Origin: Litorilinea aerophila
GTDB taxonomy: Bacteria > Chloroflexota > Anaerolineae > Caldilineales > Caldilineaceae
NCBI RefSeq assembly: GCF_006569185.2
Contig: NZ_VIGC02000007.1
Span: 154,123-218,122 of the forward strand
Length of the DNA stretch: 64,000 nucleotides
Reading direction: 5' to 3'
A program made the translations under genes and the position numbers. Under the pieces are notes generated by a model. It was not told the origin of the DNA. It saw nothing but the letters and a program-made list of their open reading frames with translations, and made no database searches. Shown in pieces: positions 1 to 11,009 of this stretch. Every line of letters begins with the position of its first letter. The first letter of the stretch is position 1.

Positions 1-2761
1 GGGCTTCGGTGGGCACCTCTGTAGGCGCAGGAGTGGCCGTGGGCGCCTCGACGGTGGGCGTGTCCGTGGGCGGGGCCTCCGTCACCGGCGGCACGGCCGT
101 GGGCGTCTCCGTGGGTACCTCTGTGGGGATCGCCGTGGGGAGCGGCGGTGTGGGCGTGTCCTGGGGCACCGGCGTCCAGGTGGCTGTGGGGGGTGGCGTG
201 GGCGTGGGCTGCTCCACAAAGACCCGCACCCGGGTTTCGTACATGGCGCCAGCCCGGTCGTAGACCACCAGGCGCAGGGTGTGGGGGCCGTTGCCCAGGC
301 TCCGGGTGTCCCACTGGCCCAGCACGCCGTCCAGGACGGGCTGGCGGGCGGCTTCCGGCGCCGGCCCGATGGGCGGACTGAAGGCGCCGGGGTCATGGCT
401 CACGCCGTAGGAGAGCTCGTAGTGGTCAAACTCCGGCACATTGGCCGTGCCCACCACGGTCACCACGCCGCCCACCACTTCACCCTCCACCGGCTGGCGG
501 ATGAAGAGCTCCGGCGCAAAGGCGAAGGTCTCTTCAGGGCTGGCCGGCGGTTGGGGGATGCCGTGGGCTTCGGCCCACTCCCGGTACGGTTCCGGATAGA
601 TTTTGAACACCTTCTCTTCGATGGCCTCGGGCGGCGTGAACTCGGTGGCCAGCCGGCCGCTGGTCCGATCCAGGCGCACGATCTGGTAGAGGTCCTTCTC
701 CGGCGGCAGGGGCGGCCGGTCCTCAGCGAACCAGTACTGGCGGGTTTCCGGGCAGGCGGGGCTGGGCAGGGTCCCCGTGTCGGCGCAGACTTCGAAGCGG
801 CGGACGCCGGGTGGCGGCGTGAATTCCTGCACCGGTTCATTGACCAGGGCGGCGGTCATGAACTGGTTCCAGATGGGGCCCGCACCGCTCACGCCGGAGA
901 TGTCCCGCATGGGCGAGTTGTCGCTGTTGCCCACCCACACGCCGGTCACCAGCTGGGGCGTGTAGCCCACGGTCAGGTTGTCCCGGAAGTCGTTGGTGGT
1001 GCCCGTCTTGACCGCGGCCGGGCGGTTCAGGCGCAGAACCGAGTTGGGGCCGAAGGTGGGGCTGCGGGCCTCGTTGTCGCTCAGGATGTCGGTGATGAGG
1101 AAGGCGTCCACCGGATCCACCACCTGGCCTGCGTCGGCCGGCTGGCAGGGGCGGTCGCTGTTCATCTCGCAGAGCACCCGGCCCTCGCTGTCGGTGATGC
1201 GCAGGATGGCCACAGGCGGCACCCGGTATCCGCTGTTGGCCAGCACGGCGTAGGCGCCGGTCAGCTCCAGCAGGGGCACTTCTCCGCCACCCAGGGCCAG
1301 GCTCAGGCCGTAGTCCGGGCGGGTCAAGGTGGTGATGCCCAGGCGCCGGGCCAGCTCCAGGAAGTTGGGCAGGCCCACCGTCTGCAGGGCGCGCACGGCC
1401 GGGATGTTGTAGCTGTTGGCCAGGGCAGTGCGCACCGTGACCAGCCCGTGCTCCCGGTTGTCGTAGTTGGTGGGCACGTAGGGTGGGTTGGCGCCGTCGG
1501 GAAATGCCTCTTCGATGTCCGCCACCAGGGTACCCGGCGTCCACCGCTCCGCCAGGGGTTTATCCGGCTGGGCGAATGCGGCCAGGTAGACGAAGGGCTT
1601 GATGGCGCTGCCGGGCTGCCGGGGGGCCAGGGCCATATTCACCTGGCCGTCGATCTCCACATTGTCAAAGTCGGCGCTGCCCACGAAGGCCAGGATCTCG
1701 CCCGTGTTGGGGCGCAGGGCCACCAGCGCGCCGTTGGAGACGTTGCGATCGGCCAGCCGATTCACCTGCTCCTGCACGATCTGCTGGGCCATCTCCTGCA
1801 GGGAGAGATCCAGGGTGGTGGTCACGTTGAGCCCGGTCTGGTAGAGGGCTTCCGGCCCCAGGAGCGATTCCAGCTGTTGGCGCACGTAGAGGGTGAAGTG
1901 GGGCGCCTTCATCTCATAGCTCAGGGGCGCGTAGGAGAGGGGCTCCAGCCAGGCGGCGTCCGCCTGCTCTGGGGTGATGTAGCCGTTCTCCACCATCAAG
2001 CTCAGGACCACGCCCTGCCGGGCCTTGGCCCGGTCCGGGTGGGTGTAGGGATCGTAGTAGGCGGGAAGCTGGGGCAGGCCGGCCAGCAGCGCGGCTTCGG
2101 CCAGGGTGAGCTCCGAGACGTCTTTATTGAAATAGGTCTCGGCAGCTGCGTCCGCCCCGTAGGCCAGGTTCCCGTAGTAGAGCTCGTTGAGGTAGAGCTC
2201 CAGGATCTGGTCCTTGTGGTAGCGGCGGCTGATCTCGGCGGAGAGGATGGCCTCTTTGACCTTGCGGGTGATGCTCCGCTCGGGGGAGAGGAAGACCAGC
2301 TTCACCAGTTGCTGGGGAATGGTGGAAGCGCCCGAGACCACATCCCCCTCCTGGACTGCGTAGTAGAGGGCCCGTAACAGGGCCACCGGGTCGATGCCCC
2401 GGTGCCGGTAGAAATTGGCATCTTCGGTGGCAATGGTGGCCTGGATCAGGTAGGGGGAGATGCGGTCCAGGGGGACCACCTGTCGCCGTCCGGCGTTGGG
2501 GTCGAAGGTCTCGTTCAGCAGCTCGCCGTTGCGGTCGAAGATGCGGGTGCTCTGGAAGCTGCTGGCCCGGCTGGTCAGCTCGTCCGGCGCGGGGAGGTCC
2601 GCGGCGATCACGGCATAGCCGATGAGGCCGCCGCCCAGCCCGAAGGCGGCCAGCGCCACAAAGGCCAGGATGCCGCTGATCAGCCCGCGCACGAAGCCGC
2701 CGCCGGCGCGGGGCCGGCTGCGCCGAGGGGCTCTGGGTTGCAGTTCAAAACGATGGGCCAT
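1..2761 (-). CDS. Class A penicillin-binding protein (bifunctional glycosyltransferase/transpeptidase), 3' end outside window
   Basis: Polymerises lipid II into glycan strands and cross-links the stem peptides, anchored in the cytoplasmic membrane. At least 920 residues are present and the frame is open to the window edge. There is a basic N-terminus and one membrane segment (about 22-54). The GT51 glycosyltransferase domain has the catalytic Glu in the ED-x-x-FYRHRG motif (E113). The transpeptidase domain has SAIK (S385, K388), SYN (S450) and KTGT (K585). After these comes an Ig-like region (about 745-845) and then a Pro/Thr-rich tail from about 847 to the edge. Such tails in Chloroflexota surface proteins probably span or decorate the wall (inference). 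The ATG at 2761 has only a weak purine-rich site upstream. It is the last gene of the minus-strand string starting at 7151. Confidence 0.93.
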   Translation of the reverse strand, partial: MAHRFELQPRAPRRSRPRAGGGFVRGLISGILAFVALAAFGLGGGLIGYAVIAADLPAPDELTSRASSFQSTRIFDRNGELLNETFDPNAGRRQVVPLDRISPYLIQATIATEDANFYRHRGIDPVALLRALYYAVQEGDVVSGASTIPQQLVKLVFLSPERSITRKVKEAILSAEISRRYHKDQILELYLNELYYGNLAYGADAAAETYFNKDVSELTLAEAALLAGLPQLPAYYDPYTHPDRAKARQGVVLSLMVENGYITPEQADAAWLEPLSYAPLSYEMKAPHFTLYVRQQLESLLGPEALYQTGLNVTTTLDLSLQEMAQQIVQEQVNRLADRNVSNGALVALRPNTGEILAFVGSADFDNVEIDGQVNMALAPRQPGSAIKPFVYLAAFAQPDKPLAERWTPGTLVADIEEAFPDGANPPYVPTNYDNREHGLVTVRTALANSYNIPAVRALQTVGLPNFLELARRLGITTLTRPDYGLSLALGGGEVPLLELTGAYAVLANSGYRVPPVAILRITDSEGRVLCEMNSDRPCQPADAGQVVDPVDAFLITDILSDNEARSPTFGPNSVLRLNRPAAVKTGTTNDFRDNLTVGYTPQLVTGVWVGNSDNSPMRDISGVSGAGPIWNQFMTAALVNEPVQEFTPPPGVRRFEVCADTGTLPSPACPETRQYWFAEDRPPLPPEKDLYQIVRLDRTSGRLATEFTPPEAIEEKVFKIYPEPYREWAEAHGIPQPPASPEETFAFAPELFIRQPVEGEVVGGVVTVVGTANVPEFDHYELSYGVSHDPGAFSPPIGPAPEAARQPVLDGVLGQWDTRSLGNGPHTLRLVVYDRAGAMYETRVRVFVEQPTPTPPPTATWTPVPQDTPTPPLPTAIPTEVPTETPTAVPPVTEAPPTDTPTVEAPTATPAPTEVPTEA

Positions 2762-2799
2762 TTTCAACCATCTTCAATCTTCAGTCTTCAGTCTTCGAC

Positions 2800-4323
2800 T
2801 CACTTCGGCCACGCCCAGGGCAGCGTGTTCTGGTAGATCCATGCAGCCGTGTGCAGGGCCTGTAAAAATAATAGAGGCGCCATCCCCATCCAACGATACC
2901 AGGGATCGGGCAGCCGCCGTTGGGCCAGGTGGGCCAGGAGCAGGGCCGTCGGCAGGGCGGCCAGGCTGAAGAGATCCCAGTCCCGTTGGCCGCCGTAGTC
3001 CGGGTTCCAGACCCAGGTGAAGAGCTGGTAACTGACGGTTGCGACCAGGAGAAAGGGCAAGATGCCGTCGGTGGACCCTACCTTGGGCCGGCGATGTGGG
3101 GCAGCCAGGGCCAGCCACGCCAGGGCCGGCATCACCACCGGCGCCACCAGCAACTGTTCGTTGAGCCAGTCCCGCAGGTGGAGCCAGCTGAACAGGGTAT
3201 AGTGCTCCCAGCGGGTCTCCGTCTGCCAGAGGGGGACGAACCAGCGGGCGTCGCTGCCCCCCGGCCGGTCGGTGGTCAGGAGCGCTGCCAGACCGTGCCC
3301 GCCCCACTCCATCAACAGCACGGTGCCCGTCGCCACCAAAGCCATGGGGATGGCGACGGCCAGGAAAGTGGTCCACCACCCTCTGCCGGCCAGGCGGCCC
3401 CGAGTTGTGAAAGTTCCACCAGAAGAAACGTGGGACAGCCCCTTTTGGTTTCCCGATGATGGGTTTCCCGATGGCGGGCCGTCCATGCAGCGCCAGCCGC
3501 AGTAGAGCAGGCTGGGGGCCAACACCACCGTGCTGGGGTGGGTGGCGTTGGTGAGGGCCAGGGCCAGGGAGGCCAGCCAGAGGGGACTGCGTCCCTCCAG
3601 CGTCCGGAGCCCCAGCCACAGGTAGGCCAGGACCCCGGCGGCGGCGAAGCTGTAGTTTTCCACATAGCCGAAGAAGAGCTGGAGCAGACCCAGGCTGGCC
3701 AGCAGGCCGAAGGTCAGCCAACCGGGCGCCAGCCGCCGATCCCGGCTGAGGGCTAGGGCGACGGCCAGGTAGAGGAGGCCGGCCAGCGGGCTGAGGAGCC
3801 GGTACACGGGCACCGCATCGCCGCTGGCCTCGCCGCTGCCGGCGAAGAACCAGTGCCAGACTCGACTGTGGAGGTAGACGTCCAGGGGGGCCTGCCACGA
3901 GTGGGTCAGGCGCAGGGCCGGATCGGGCCAGGCGATGCTCTTGCTCAGGATGTACGCGTCGCCCCAGCGGGTGTGGGCAATGGGGAAGAGAACACTGGCC
4001 GTCACCAGAGCCAGGCTGATGCCCGCCAGCCACGGAAGCGGGCAGGGAGGCGGGATCCGCCTGGCGCCACGCCATTCCATCCACCAGAGCCAACCTGCGA
4101 AGATCAGCCAGGCCGTGGCCCCGACGGCCACGGCCAGCCCGGGTGCATAGGTGACCGGCCACAGTCCCCACCAGGCCGCCTCGGCATCCTGGGGCGAAGG
4201 CAGGGGCGTGGGCGTGGGTGGCAGGGTGCGCACGTAGAGGTGGAGCGCCAGTAGCAGCAGCGCCAGGGCATGGAGCCCGAGCACCAGCCTGCGACAAGAG
4301 CCCCCGGGCGATTGGTGATCCAT
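2800..4323 (-). CDS. Polytopic membrane protein, GT-C glycosyltransferase-like
   Basis: A 507-residue hydrophobic protein with about ten predicted membrane segments. The first is near the N-terminus and is followed by a short Pro/Thr-rich extracytoplasmic stretch. The loop with the sequence [11 protein letters not shown] after an early helix resembles the acidic first-loop motif of GT-C (GT39/PMT-like) enzymes that use polyprenyl-phosphate sugars. No specific substrate can be assigned. An in-frame start at 4359 is possible, but it would overlap the peptidase gene, so the ATG at 4323, 6 bp past the peptidase stop codon, is preferred. A Ser/Gly-rich insertion near residue 290 is probably a loop. 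Lies in the same operon as the upstream S9 peptidase and the downstream penicillin-binding protein. Confidence 0.75.
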   Translation of the reverse strand: MDHQSPGGSCRRLVLGLHALALLLLALHLYVRTLPPTPTPLPSPQDAEAAWWGLWPVTYAPGLAVAVGATAWLIFAGWLWWMEWRGARRIPPPCPLPWLAGISLALVTASVLFPIAHTRWGDAYILSKSIAWPDPALRLTHSWQAPLDVYLHSRVWHWFFAGSGEASGDAVPVYRLLSPLAGLLYLAVALALSRDRRLAPGWLTFGLLASLGLLQLFFGYVENYSFAAAGVLAYLWLGLRTLEGRSPLWLASLALALTNATHPSTVVLAPSLLYCGWRCMDGPPSGNPSSGNQKGLSHVSSGGTFTTRGRLAGRGWWTTFLAVAIPMALVATGTVLLMEWGGHGLAALLTTDRPGGSDARWFVPLWQTETRWEHYTLFSWLHLRDWLNEQLLVAPVVMPALAWLALAAPHRRPKVGSTDGILPFLLVATVSYQLFTWVWNPDYGGQRDWDLFSLAALPTALLLAHLAQRRLPDPWYRWMGMAPLLFLQALHTAAWIYQNTLPWAWPK

Positions 4324-4328
4324 GGGCT

Positions 4329-6299
4329 TCAGGCCGAGGTCAACATCTCGCTGAACCAATCCAGGTTGCGCTGGATGGCGTCGGCCAGTAGCCGGGGCTC
4401 ACTGATGGCGTGGCCCTGGCGCGGGTAAATGTACAGGGTCACCGGGACGCCCCGCCGGGCCAGCCCGTTGTAAAACTGGAGGCCCTGCTCCAGGGGGACC
4501 CGCTCGTCCGCGTCGCCGTGTTGGATGATGGCCGGGGTGCGTACCTGGTGGACGTGGAAAATGGGCGAGTGGGCCAGGTAGAGCTCCCGCTCCTCCCAGA
4601 ATTCCGCGTCAAAGTAACCTGGCACAAGGCTGGGAATGTCGGACGTACCGTTGAAGCTCACCAGGTTGGTCACCGCCGCGCCGATGGAGGCAGCCTTGAA
4701 GCGGTCCGTCTGGGTGATGGTCCAGCTGGTCATGAAGCCGCCGTAGCTCCAGCCGCAGATGCCCAGCCGCGCCGGATCGCCGATCCCCATCTCGATCACC
4801 CGATCCACGCCCTGCTGGAGATCCCGGTAGTCGCCGCCGCCCCAGTCCCGCCGGTTGGCAAAGCGAAATTCCTGGCCATAGCCGCCGCTGCCCCGGGGGT
4901 TGCAGCGCAGGACGGCGATGCCCCGTTCGCAGAGGGCCGCTGGCGTGTAGTAGTAGGGCTGGGCGGCAAACTGGCGCTGGAAGACGCTGGCCGGCCCGCC
5001 GTGGACGTGGAGCAGGAGAGGCAGGCGGCCATCCCGCTCCCGGTCGTAGTTGGCCGGCAGGTAGAGGATGCCCTCGATCCGGTAGCCGTCCGGCGTGGTC
5101 CAGTGGAGCAGCTCCACCTGGGGCAGCGGGCCGTTGTCCGGGAAGGCGGGCGCGGTAGGTTGGGCGACCCGCTGCCACCGGCCCTCATGGGCGCCGGCCA
5201 ATTCAGCCACGTAGACGCTGTTGGGCTCGTGGAAGTCGTCCATCACCAGCGCGGCCAGGCCCGCCTGGTTGATGTGCCAGGCGGCCACGTGTTTGGATGG
5301 GTCCAGGCAGACCTGAGCCGGGCTGCCGTCCACGGGCAGGGCCATGACCTGGGTGTCGATGCCATGTTGGTTGATGGCGTAGACCGCGCGTCCATCGGGC
5401 GCCCAGCCCATGACCAGGGGCATGGCATCGGGCACCGGCGCCAGGGGCCGGGAATCGCTGCCGTCCGCGGCAAAGAGGTGCACGTGGCTGGCGTAGGGCC
5501 AGCTCCCTTGGGGATCGTCGCCCACCGCGCACGCAATCCAGCGGCCGTCGGGGGAGAAGAAGGGCTCGGCCTGCTGGCTGGCGATGGGGGCCAGGTCCGT
5601 GGGCGGGGCGGACCCGTCCGCCGGGACCGTGGCCAGTCGGGTGGCGGGCCAGGTGTCGTAGAGGGGCGCCGGCCGGTGGGTGAAGGCCAGGGTGTGGCCG
5701 TCCGGGTGCCAGCAGAAGTCCAGCACCGTGAAACGGCCCTGGGTTAATTGGCGGGCCGCCGGAAGGCCGACACCGGTGCCGGCGGCCAATTCCCGGAAGT
5801 CGATGACGAAGAGATGCGCGAAATCGTACTCTTCTCGCCAGCGTCGCACGTCTTCCTTGCGCTGGCGGCGGGCCTCCTGATCGGCGTCCCAGGGGACGGT
5901 GAGGAAGGCCAGGCGGGTGCCGTCGGGGCTCCACTTGAAGCGGGTGACCGGGTTGCGTATCTGGTTGGCGGCGCCGGTGAGAGGCCATGCCTCGCCGCCA
6001 TCGGCAGCCATGACCCAGAGGCCGGCCTGGCCTGTGTCGGGCACCTTGCGGAGGAAGGCCAGATGGCGGCCATCGGGGTTCCAACGAGGCTGGCCTGCCC
6101 CTTCGCCCACGGTGAGGGGACGCACCTGTCCATCGTCCAGGCTGGCCAGGAAGATCTGGGGCCGGAATTCGCTGGCCGAGTCGGTCAGGTGGGCTGTGCG
6201 CCCGGTGAAGAGCACCCGGCGGCCATCGGGCGAGAGGTCCACATGTTCGATCAGGGGGTAGTGGATCAGGGCCTGGGGCGTCCAGACGAAATCGGCCAT
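4329..6299 (-). CDS. S9 family peptidase (prolyl oligopeptidase / acylaminoacyl-peptidase type)
   Basis: A serine peptidase that cleaves short peptides, often after proline or from acylated N-termini. The 656-residue product has an N-terminal seven-bladed PD40/WD40-like propeller (about 15-370; repeated SPDG and NPDG motifs) and a C-terminal alpha/beta-hydrolase domain (about 400-650). The triad is visible as S518 in GWSYGG, D598 in HGDADERVP and H630 in RQGHA. No signal peptide is seen, so it should be cytoplasmic. The stop codon of the upstream permease lies 3 bp before the ATG at 6299, indicating co-transcription. Substrate specificity (aminoacyl, dipeptidyl or oligopeptidase) cannot be decided from sequence alone. 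Confidence 0.93.
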   Translation of the reverse strand: MADFVWTPQALIHYPLIEHVDLSPDGRRVLFTGRTAHLTDSASEFRPQIFLASLDDGQVRPLTVGEGAGQPRWNPDGRHLAFLRKVPDTGQAGLWVMAADGGEAWPLTGAANQIRNPVTRFKWSPDGTRLAFLTVPWDADQEARRQRKEDVRRWREEYDFAHLFVIDFRELAAGTGVGLPAARQLTQGRFTVLDFCWHPDGHTLAFTHRPAPLYDTWPATRLATVPADGSAPPTDLAPIASQQAEPFFSPDGRWIACAVGDDPQGSWPYASHVHLFAADGSDSRPLAPVPDAMPLVMGWAPDGRAVYAINQHGIDTQVMALPVDGSPAQVCLDPSKHVAAWHINQAGLAALVMDDFHEPNSVYVAELAGAHEGRWQRVAQPTAPAFPDNGPLPQVELLHWTTPDGYRIEGILYLPANYDRERDGRLPLLLHVHGGPASVFQRQFAAQPYYYTPAALCERGIAVLRCNPRGSGGYGQEFRFANRRDWGGGDYRDLQQGVDRVIEMGIGDPARLGICGWSYGGFMTSWTITQTDRFKAASIGAAVTNLVSFNGTSDIPSLVPGYFDAEFWEERELYLAHSPIFHVHQVRTPAIIQHGDADERVPLEQGLQFYNGLARRGVPVTLYIYPRQGHAISEPRLLADAIQRNLDWFSEMLTSA

Positions 6300-6302
6300 G
6301 GC

Positions 6303-7151
6303 CTACTTCCTTTCCAGGATGGCAGTAAAACTGCGCACGCCGAACCAGTTGCAGAGGGCGGCAAAGGCCAGGAGAACGGCCACATCCAGGTAGGGGGAGA
6401 GGGTGCCATTGGCGAACAGGGTATGGCGCAGGCCGTCCACCGCGTAGGTGGTTGGGTTCAGGTAGGCGAAGATGCGCATCCACGCCGGCATAGTGGCCAG
6501 GGGGTAGAGCGCGTTGCTGAGAAAGAGGAGGGGCAGGTTCAGCACAAAGAGCAGCATGTGGTAGCCGCCCACCGAGCGGCTGCGCGCGGCCACGCCATTG
6601 CTGAAGCCCACGAAGGCCATGATGTAAAGTAACAAGAAGAGGAGCGCACCGACCAGGTGGGTGGGGCTGCTGACCAGGTGGGCGCCGAACGCCATGGCCA
6701 TGGCCAGGATGATGAGGGACTGGAGGAGGGTCTTGACCAGGCCGCTGCCGGTGGCCGCCAGCAAGATGCTGAGGCGGGGGATGGGGGCCACGAAATATTC
6801 CTTGAGCACGCCCTTGATCTTCTCCTCCAGCAGGGTCATGCCGCTGTTGACCGCGCCGCTGAGGGCGGTCAGGGCAATGATGCCCGGGGTGATGAAGGCC
6901 AGGTAGCTGCTGCTGCCCAGGATGTGGGTGTTGACCACCCGCTCCATGCCCAGCCCGAAGGTGGCCACCCAGAGGAGGGGCCAGCCCAGGGTGCCGCCGA
7001 TTTCCATGGAGTTGCTGCGAAATTTGAGCATATGCTTGCTGAAGATGACCCAGGCGCCGCGCCATAGTTCTTGCCACGCCATGGTCATCTCCCGGGCCGG
7101 CCCGGTTGTCCGAAGGGACGGTGCCGGTTGGGCACCAACTGGAGTTTGCAT
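6303..7151 (-). CDS. ABC-2 type transporter permease
   Basis: A 282-residue integral membrane subunit of an ABC exporter of the NodJ/DrrB type, with six predicted helices and the typical conserved region around PIPRLSILLAATGSGLVKT. The frame is open further upstream, but the ATG at 7151 has a strong AGGGAGG ribosome-binding site 6 nt before it and is the clear start. Exporters of this family need a separate ATPase subunit. None is adjacent: the next gene in the operon is the S9 peptidase, so the partner must be encoded elsewhere. First gene of the minus-strand operon ending in the penicillin-binding protein; the exported substrate is unknown. Confidence 0.9.
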   Translation of the reverse strand: MQTPVGAQPAPSLRTTGPAREMTMAWQELWRGAWVIFSKHMLKFRSNSMEIGGTLGWPLLWVATFGLGMERVVNTHILGSSSYLAFITPGIIALTALSGAVNSGMTLLEEKIKGVLKEYFVAPIPRLSILLAATGSGLVKTLLQSLIILAMAMAFGAHLVSSPTHLVGALLFLLLYIMAFVGFSNGVAARSRSVGGYHMLLFVLNLPLLFLSNALYPLATMPAWMRIFAYLNPTTYAVDGLRHTLFANGTLSPYLDVAVLLAFAALCNWFGVRSFTAILERK

Positions 7152-7188
7152 GACTTGCCTCCCTGACATACGGATTGAGAACAGGTTA

Positions 7189-7217
7189 AGTGTATCCAAT
7201 TGGATCGAAAAGGTAAA
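7189..7217 (-). promoter_or_regulatory. Candidate promoter of the permease-peptidase-PBP operon, with a palindrome
   Basis: On the minus strand TTTACC (7212-7217) and TACACT (7189-7194) are separated by 17 bp, 38 bp upstream of the permease start. A perfect 12-bp palindrome, ATCCAATTGGAT (7194-7205), occupies the spacer and edge of the -10 box and could be an operator. The assignment rests on pattern only. Confidence 0.45.
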
Positions 7218-7260
7218 ACCTTCCGGGTGGCCGGGGCCCCAAAAAATGGGGCGCACCCGG

Positions 7261-7289
7261 TTGCAATCGCAGGCAAGGTAGTGTAAAGT
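7261..7289 (+). promoter_or_regulatory. Candidate sigma-70 promoter of the small membrane protein gene
   Basis: TTGCAA (7261-7266) and TAAAGT (7284-7289) with a 17-bp spacer, about 65 bp upstream of the start at 7355. It is divergent from the permease promoter. Confidence 0.45.
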
Positions 7290-7354
7290 AGGCGTCAGGA
7301 CCATCGATTTTGGGGACCGCCCTGTGCTTTCCACCGGTAACAAGCGAGGTAACC

Positions 7355-7696
7355 ATGACACAGAAGACCACCACCCTGGGTCCGCTGCAATATGGCATTA
7401 TTCTCCTGACCGTTGCCACGGCCGTCATCCATTTTTCCCTCTTGTTCCCCGACCTGCTTTTCATCCTGAATGGCCTTGGCTATCTGGCTCTGTTGTTGGC
7501 GCTGTATCTGCCCCTGCCGGCCCTGGAACCCTACCGCCATCTGATCCGGTGGACATTGCTGGCCTATACCGCGGTGACGGTGGTCCTCTGGATCTTCATC
7601 GGCTCCCGGGTGCCCATTGCCTACATCGACAAAGCCATCGAGGTCGCGCTGATCATCTTGCTATGGCTGGAAGGGCAACGGGCTGGCGAGCGGTAA
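7355..7696 (+). CDS. Small four-helix membrane protein, function unknown
   Basis: A 113-residue, almost wholly hydrophobic protein with four predicted transmembrane helices separated by very short loops; the C-terminus is charged (LEGQRAGER). No enzymatic motif is visible. The ATG at 7355 is chosen over an upstream GTG at 7310 because a GAGGT site lies 5 nt before it and because it begins directly before the first helix. It has its own upstream promoter-like sequence and is separated from the ATP synthase operon by a further promoter, so it is probably transcribed alone. Confidence 0.7.
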   Translation: MTQKTTTLGPLQYGIILLTVATAVIHFSLLFPDLLFILNGLGYLALLLALYLPLPALEPYRHLIRWTLLAYTAVTVVLWIFIGSRVPIAYIDKAIEVALIILLWLEGQRAGER

Positions 7697-7739
7697 AAGT
7701 CGCCGGGATGGAGGAGTGGTTCCAACTGCATGTGAAAAT

Positions 7740-7768
7740 TTGCGCGATTAATAGCCCCACGCTATAAT
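7740..7768 (+). promoter_or_regulatory. Promoter of the ATP synthase operon
   Basis: TTGCGC (7740-7745), a 17-bp spacer and a consensus TATAAT (7763-7768). The predicted start of transcription near 7775 gives a leader of about 78 nt before the gene at 7853. Confidence 0.65.
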
Positions 7769-7852
7769 CGCCGTACTGTAGCGCAGGACTGTTCCTGAAC
7801 ACTGTTTCTGAGCGCTGAATCAATATCCATTCAGTCCCATTAAGGGCATTTC

Positions 7853-8158
7853 ATGGCCGAGCAGCAGGCAGGGAGAGCGGACGTTCAAACCCACCTTCCA
7901 GCGGAAACGAGGGGAGCAGTCTCCACGACCGAGCCCTCCATGGACATTGGGCGATTGGTCCGGATCTTTTTTTGGAGTTTGGTGCTGCCCTTTGCCATTT
8001 CCCTGGCCCTCGACCTGGCCCTTGGGATATTGCCGCTGATTACCCTCGCTGCCATCGTCATTGTGATTCCCATTGCCAGTGTGACGGTGGGCCGCGCTGT
8101 TTTATCGGAGTTTAACAAAATCGTTCAGGTGGTGGCTCCAGACGCGCACGAATTTTGA
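7853..8158 (+). CDS. Small two-helix membrane protein in AtpI/AtpZ position
   Basis: A 101-residue protein with a polar N-terminal 30 residues and two adjacent hydrophobic helices (about 37-58 and 61-80). Genes for AtpI/AtpZ, which help c-ring assembly or carry Mg2+/Ca2+, commonly sit just before atpB in bacterial ATP synthase operons, and this gene has the same size, topology and position. Sequence similarity to AtpI/AtpZ could not be tested here, so the functional link is inference. It lies between the operon promoter and atpB, with a 157-bp gap before atpB. Confidence 0.65.
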   Translation: MAEQQAGRADVQTHLPAETRGAVSTTEPSMDIGRLVRIFFWSLVLPFAISLALDLALGILPLITLAAIVIVIPIASVTVGRAVLSEFNKIVQVVAPDAHEF

Positions 8159-8315
8159 CTCTTGATCTTCGATAACGAAGATACGAATTTGATGCAAATT
8201 TAAGCCAGAATAAATAGCGAATCTTCCAGAAACACCAGAAACAAACGAACCGAAACCTAACAACGCCTGCAGCAGCCAACCCTGTGCTGCCTGCCGACCG
8301 GAGGGGAAAACCAGC

Positions 8316-9335
8316 ATGGAGTCTGTGCAGAACTTTCTGAAGAATCTCTACGCCAAGACGGAAGCCTACGTCAAGGAGAATCCCCGTCAGTCTGCCATTA
8401 TCGCGGGATCGGTCCTGTTGCTGATCATCAGTTTTCTGATCCCGGTCGATCCGCCCCACGTCTCCCTGAGTGGTGAGCCCATCTTCTCCACGGGCCCCAA
8501 GTGGTTGACCAATTCCATGTTGACGACCCTGATCGTCGACGTCATCATTATCATCATGGCGGTGGCTGCCACGGCCCGCATGAAGTTGATCCCCAGCGGC
8601 TGGCAGAACGTCATGGAAGCCATCCTGGAGTATTTGTATAATCTCTGTGAGAGTGTGGCGGGGAAGGATGCCCGCAAGTATTTCCCCTGGGTGGTGACCA
8701 TCTTCCTGTTGGTGATCATCAGCAACTGGTCGGGGTTGATCCCGGGGGTCGGCAGCATTGGTTTCTATCATGGCGCTGGGGAGGCCGAGGGGCATGCCCT
8801 GGCTGCCAGCCGGCAGCTGGCCATGGCCGATGGGAACCTGGTGTTGGTGGAGGCTGCGGCTGCCCTGCCGGCCCCGGCGGGTGCCGAGGAGGAGGGCCAC
8901 GCCAAGTTTGTTCCCCTGTTCCGGGCGCCCAGCGCCGATCTGAACATGACCTTTGGGCTGGCCATCGTCACCATGGTGATGGTGCAGGTGTTCGGCGTGC
9001 AGGCCCTGGGTTCCAGCTACTTCCACAAGTTCTTCAACACCAGCGGCGAAGGGTTCATGCGCTACATCAACGGGTTTGTGGGCATTCTTGAGCTCATCAG
9101 TGAGTTCTCCCGGGTGATAGCGTTTGGCTTTCGTCTTTTTGGCAATATCTTCGCCGGTGAAATCGTCCTGGCGACCATGGCCTTCCTGATCGCCTTCCTG
9201 CTCCCCATCCCCTTCTACATGCTGGAAATCTTCGTGGGCTTCGTGCAGGCGTTGGTCTTTATGATGCTGGCGCTGGTCTTCTTCAGCATGGCGACCATCA
9301 GCCACAGCCACGACCACGAACATCACGAGCACTGA
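8316..9335 (+). CDS. atpB: ATP synthase Fo subunit a
   Basis: Stator subunit that forms the proton half-channels against the c-ring. The 339-residue protein has the conserved helix [12 protein letters not shown] with the essential Arg at R273, and the C-terminal helices [21 protein letters not shown]. The tail ends in a His/Glu cluster ([10 protein letters not shown]). It is longer than typical bacterial subunit a (about 240-270), partly because of an Ala/Glu-rich polar insertion at about residues 148-208, between the helix ending in [10 protein letters not shown] and the helix starting at LNMTFG. A GGAGGG site precedes the ATG. First canonical gene of the operon. Confidence 0.97.
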   Translation: MESVQNFLKNLYAKTEAYVKENPRQSAIIAGSVLLLIISFLIPVDPPHVSLSGEPIFSTGPKWLTNSMLTTLIVDVIIIIMAVAATARMKLIPSGWQNVMEAILEYLYNLCESVAGKDARKYFPWVVTIFLLVIISNWSGLIPGVGSIGFYHGAGEAEGHALAASRQLAMADGNLVLVEAAAALPAPAGAEEEGHAKFVPLFRAPSADLNMTFGLAIVTMVMVQVFGVQALGSSYFHKFFNTSGEGFMRYINGFVGILELISEFSRVIAFGFRLFGNIFAGEIVLATMAFLIAFLLPIPFYMLEIFVGFVQALVFMMLALVFFSMATISHSHDHEHHEH

Positions 9336-9409
9336 TCTGGCCCAGGCAGCGCCATGCCCGGTCTGCCCGCCAGGAAAGTTCGATTGTGCCTGTTAACCCG
9401 TTAGCTTAA

Positions 9410-9697
<288 letters not shown>

Positions 9698-9807
9698 ACA
9701 GATCGGAAGGATTCACACGGCCGTGCCTGACGGCAGCCCTTGCGGCCCCCCCCTGGGGCACGGCCATACGGACTACGTAGGTTACGTCAGTCATAAGGAG
9801 GCTAACC

Positions 9808-10311
9808 TTGGATCAACTTGGAATCAGTCCCGGCCTTCTGGTCTCGCAGATTGTGAACTTTATCCTGTTGATGGTTATCTTGCGCGTGACCCTCTACCAG
9901 CCGGTCCTCCGCATGCTCGACCAGCGCAAGGAGCGCATCGCCCAGAGCATGAAGGACGCCGAGCGGGTCTCCGCCGCGGCCCAAGAGGCCGAGCAGGAAA
10001 AAGCCCGGGTGCTGGAGGAAGCCCGCCGGGAAGCCCAGGAAATTCGGGCCCAGGCCACTCGGGACGCGGAGCGCATCGCCCAGGACATTCGGGCCCGGGC
10101 CGAACAGGAAGCCACAGAAATCCGCATGAAGGCCCAGCAGGAAGCCCGCCAGCAGGTGGAGGCCGCCCTGGCCGATGCCAACAAGCAGATTGCTGACCTC
10201 GCCATCCTGGCCACGGAGCAGCTCCTGGGCCGGGAGTTGGCCAACAAGGACGAGCAGGCACGTTTTGTGGCTGAGTTCCTGGCTCAGCAAAGTGGGAGCG
10301 GAGCTTCATGA
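9808..10311 (+). CDS. atpF: ATP synthase Fo subunit b
   Basis: Peripheral stalk subunit of 167 residues: one N-terminal transmembrane helix (about 8-27) followed by a long Ala/Glu/Arg/Gln-rich coiled coil (about 35-150) that reaches the F1 head. The start is TTG at 9808, supported by AAGGAG 7 nt upstream and by the family's usual N-terminus [17 protein letters not shown]. The stop overlaps the atpH start (ATGA), showing translational coupling. Confidence 0.95.
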   Translation: MDQLGISPGLLVSQIVNFILLMVILRVTLYQPVLRMLDQRKERIAQSMKDAERVSAAAQEAEQEKARVLEEARREAQEIRAQATRDAERIAQDIRARAEQEATEIRMKAQQEARQQVEAALADANKQIADLAILATEQLLGRELANKDEQARFVAEFLAQQSGSGAS

Positions 10312-10841
10312 GCGACAAGCGTGAGCGGGCCCACCGTTATGCCCAGGCCATGTACCTGGCCCTGCTGGAACGTTGGCAAAGCGCCCTGGATGAAGTGAGC
10401 GCTTTGCTGCGCAAAGACAAGAAGCTCGCCGCGCTGCTGATGGACAGCAGCAAGGACCTGGACGAACGCATCAACGCGCTGACGGCGGCCCTCCCTGCCG
10501 AAACCCCAACGGAGGTGGTCAACCTGCTGAAGTTGCTGGTGCAGGAGGGAGATCTGGGCCTGTTGGAGGCCATCAGCGAGGCCCTGGCCCAGGTGGCCAG
10601 CGGCCAGCGGACCCCCACCGTGGCCGAGATCACCAGCGCCGTCGAGCTGTCGGACCAGGACAAGGAAGCGCTGCAGAACAAGCTGAAACAACAGTATGGC
10701 GATGATCTGATCTTCGAGTTCCACGTAGATCCATCCTTGATGGGTGGTCTGCGGGTCCGGGTGGGCGACCGCCTGATCGATACCTCCATCGCCAGCCGGC
10801 TGGCTGCCCTGCGCGAATCCTTGACCGCTGTCGTCCGTTAA
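10308..10841 (+). CDS. atpH: ATP synthase F1 subunit delta
   Basis: The 177-residue subunit that joins the peripheral stalk to the top of the alpha3beta3 head (OSCP family). The N-terminal helical bundle (about 5-105) is followed by the C-terminal domain with the conserved [26 protein letters not shown] region. The ATG overlaps the end of atpF by four bases. A 168-bp non-coding gap follows before atpA. Confidence 0.95.
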   Translation: MSDKRERAHRYAQAMYLALLERWQSALDEVSALLRKDKKLAALLMDSSKDLDERINALTAALPAETPTEVVNLLKLLVQEGDLGLLEAISEALAQVASGQRTPTVAEITSAVELSDQDKEALQNKLKQQYGDDLIFEFHVDPSLMGGLRVRVGDRLIDTSIASRLAALRESLTAVVR

Positions 10842-11009
10842 CCGACCGTCCGCACCTCGACGTGCGCCCATGGATGTGGCACCTCGACCTGTGGTAGCAG
10901 CCGAGAGTGGGCAGCGGCGCCGGCTGAGCCCATGGGGCGCGCAAGGCGTATTTGTTGCCGATGTTGCCAGGGGGACGACGGATAGCTGCTGTATCAGGAG
11001 GATAAAACA

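Noticed and set aside
281..2377. A 698-codon plus-strand open frame opposite the penicillin-binding protein
   Set aside because: Composition is typical of the antisense of a GC-rich gene, with no ribosome-binding site or family motif. The minus strand encodes all GT51 and transpeptidase motifs.
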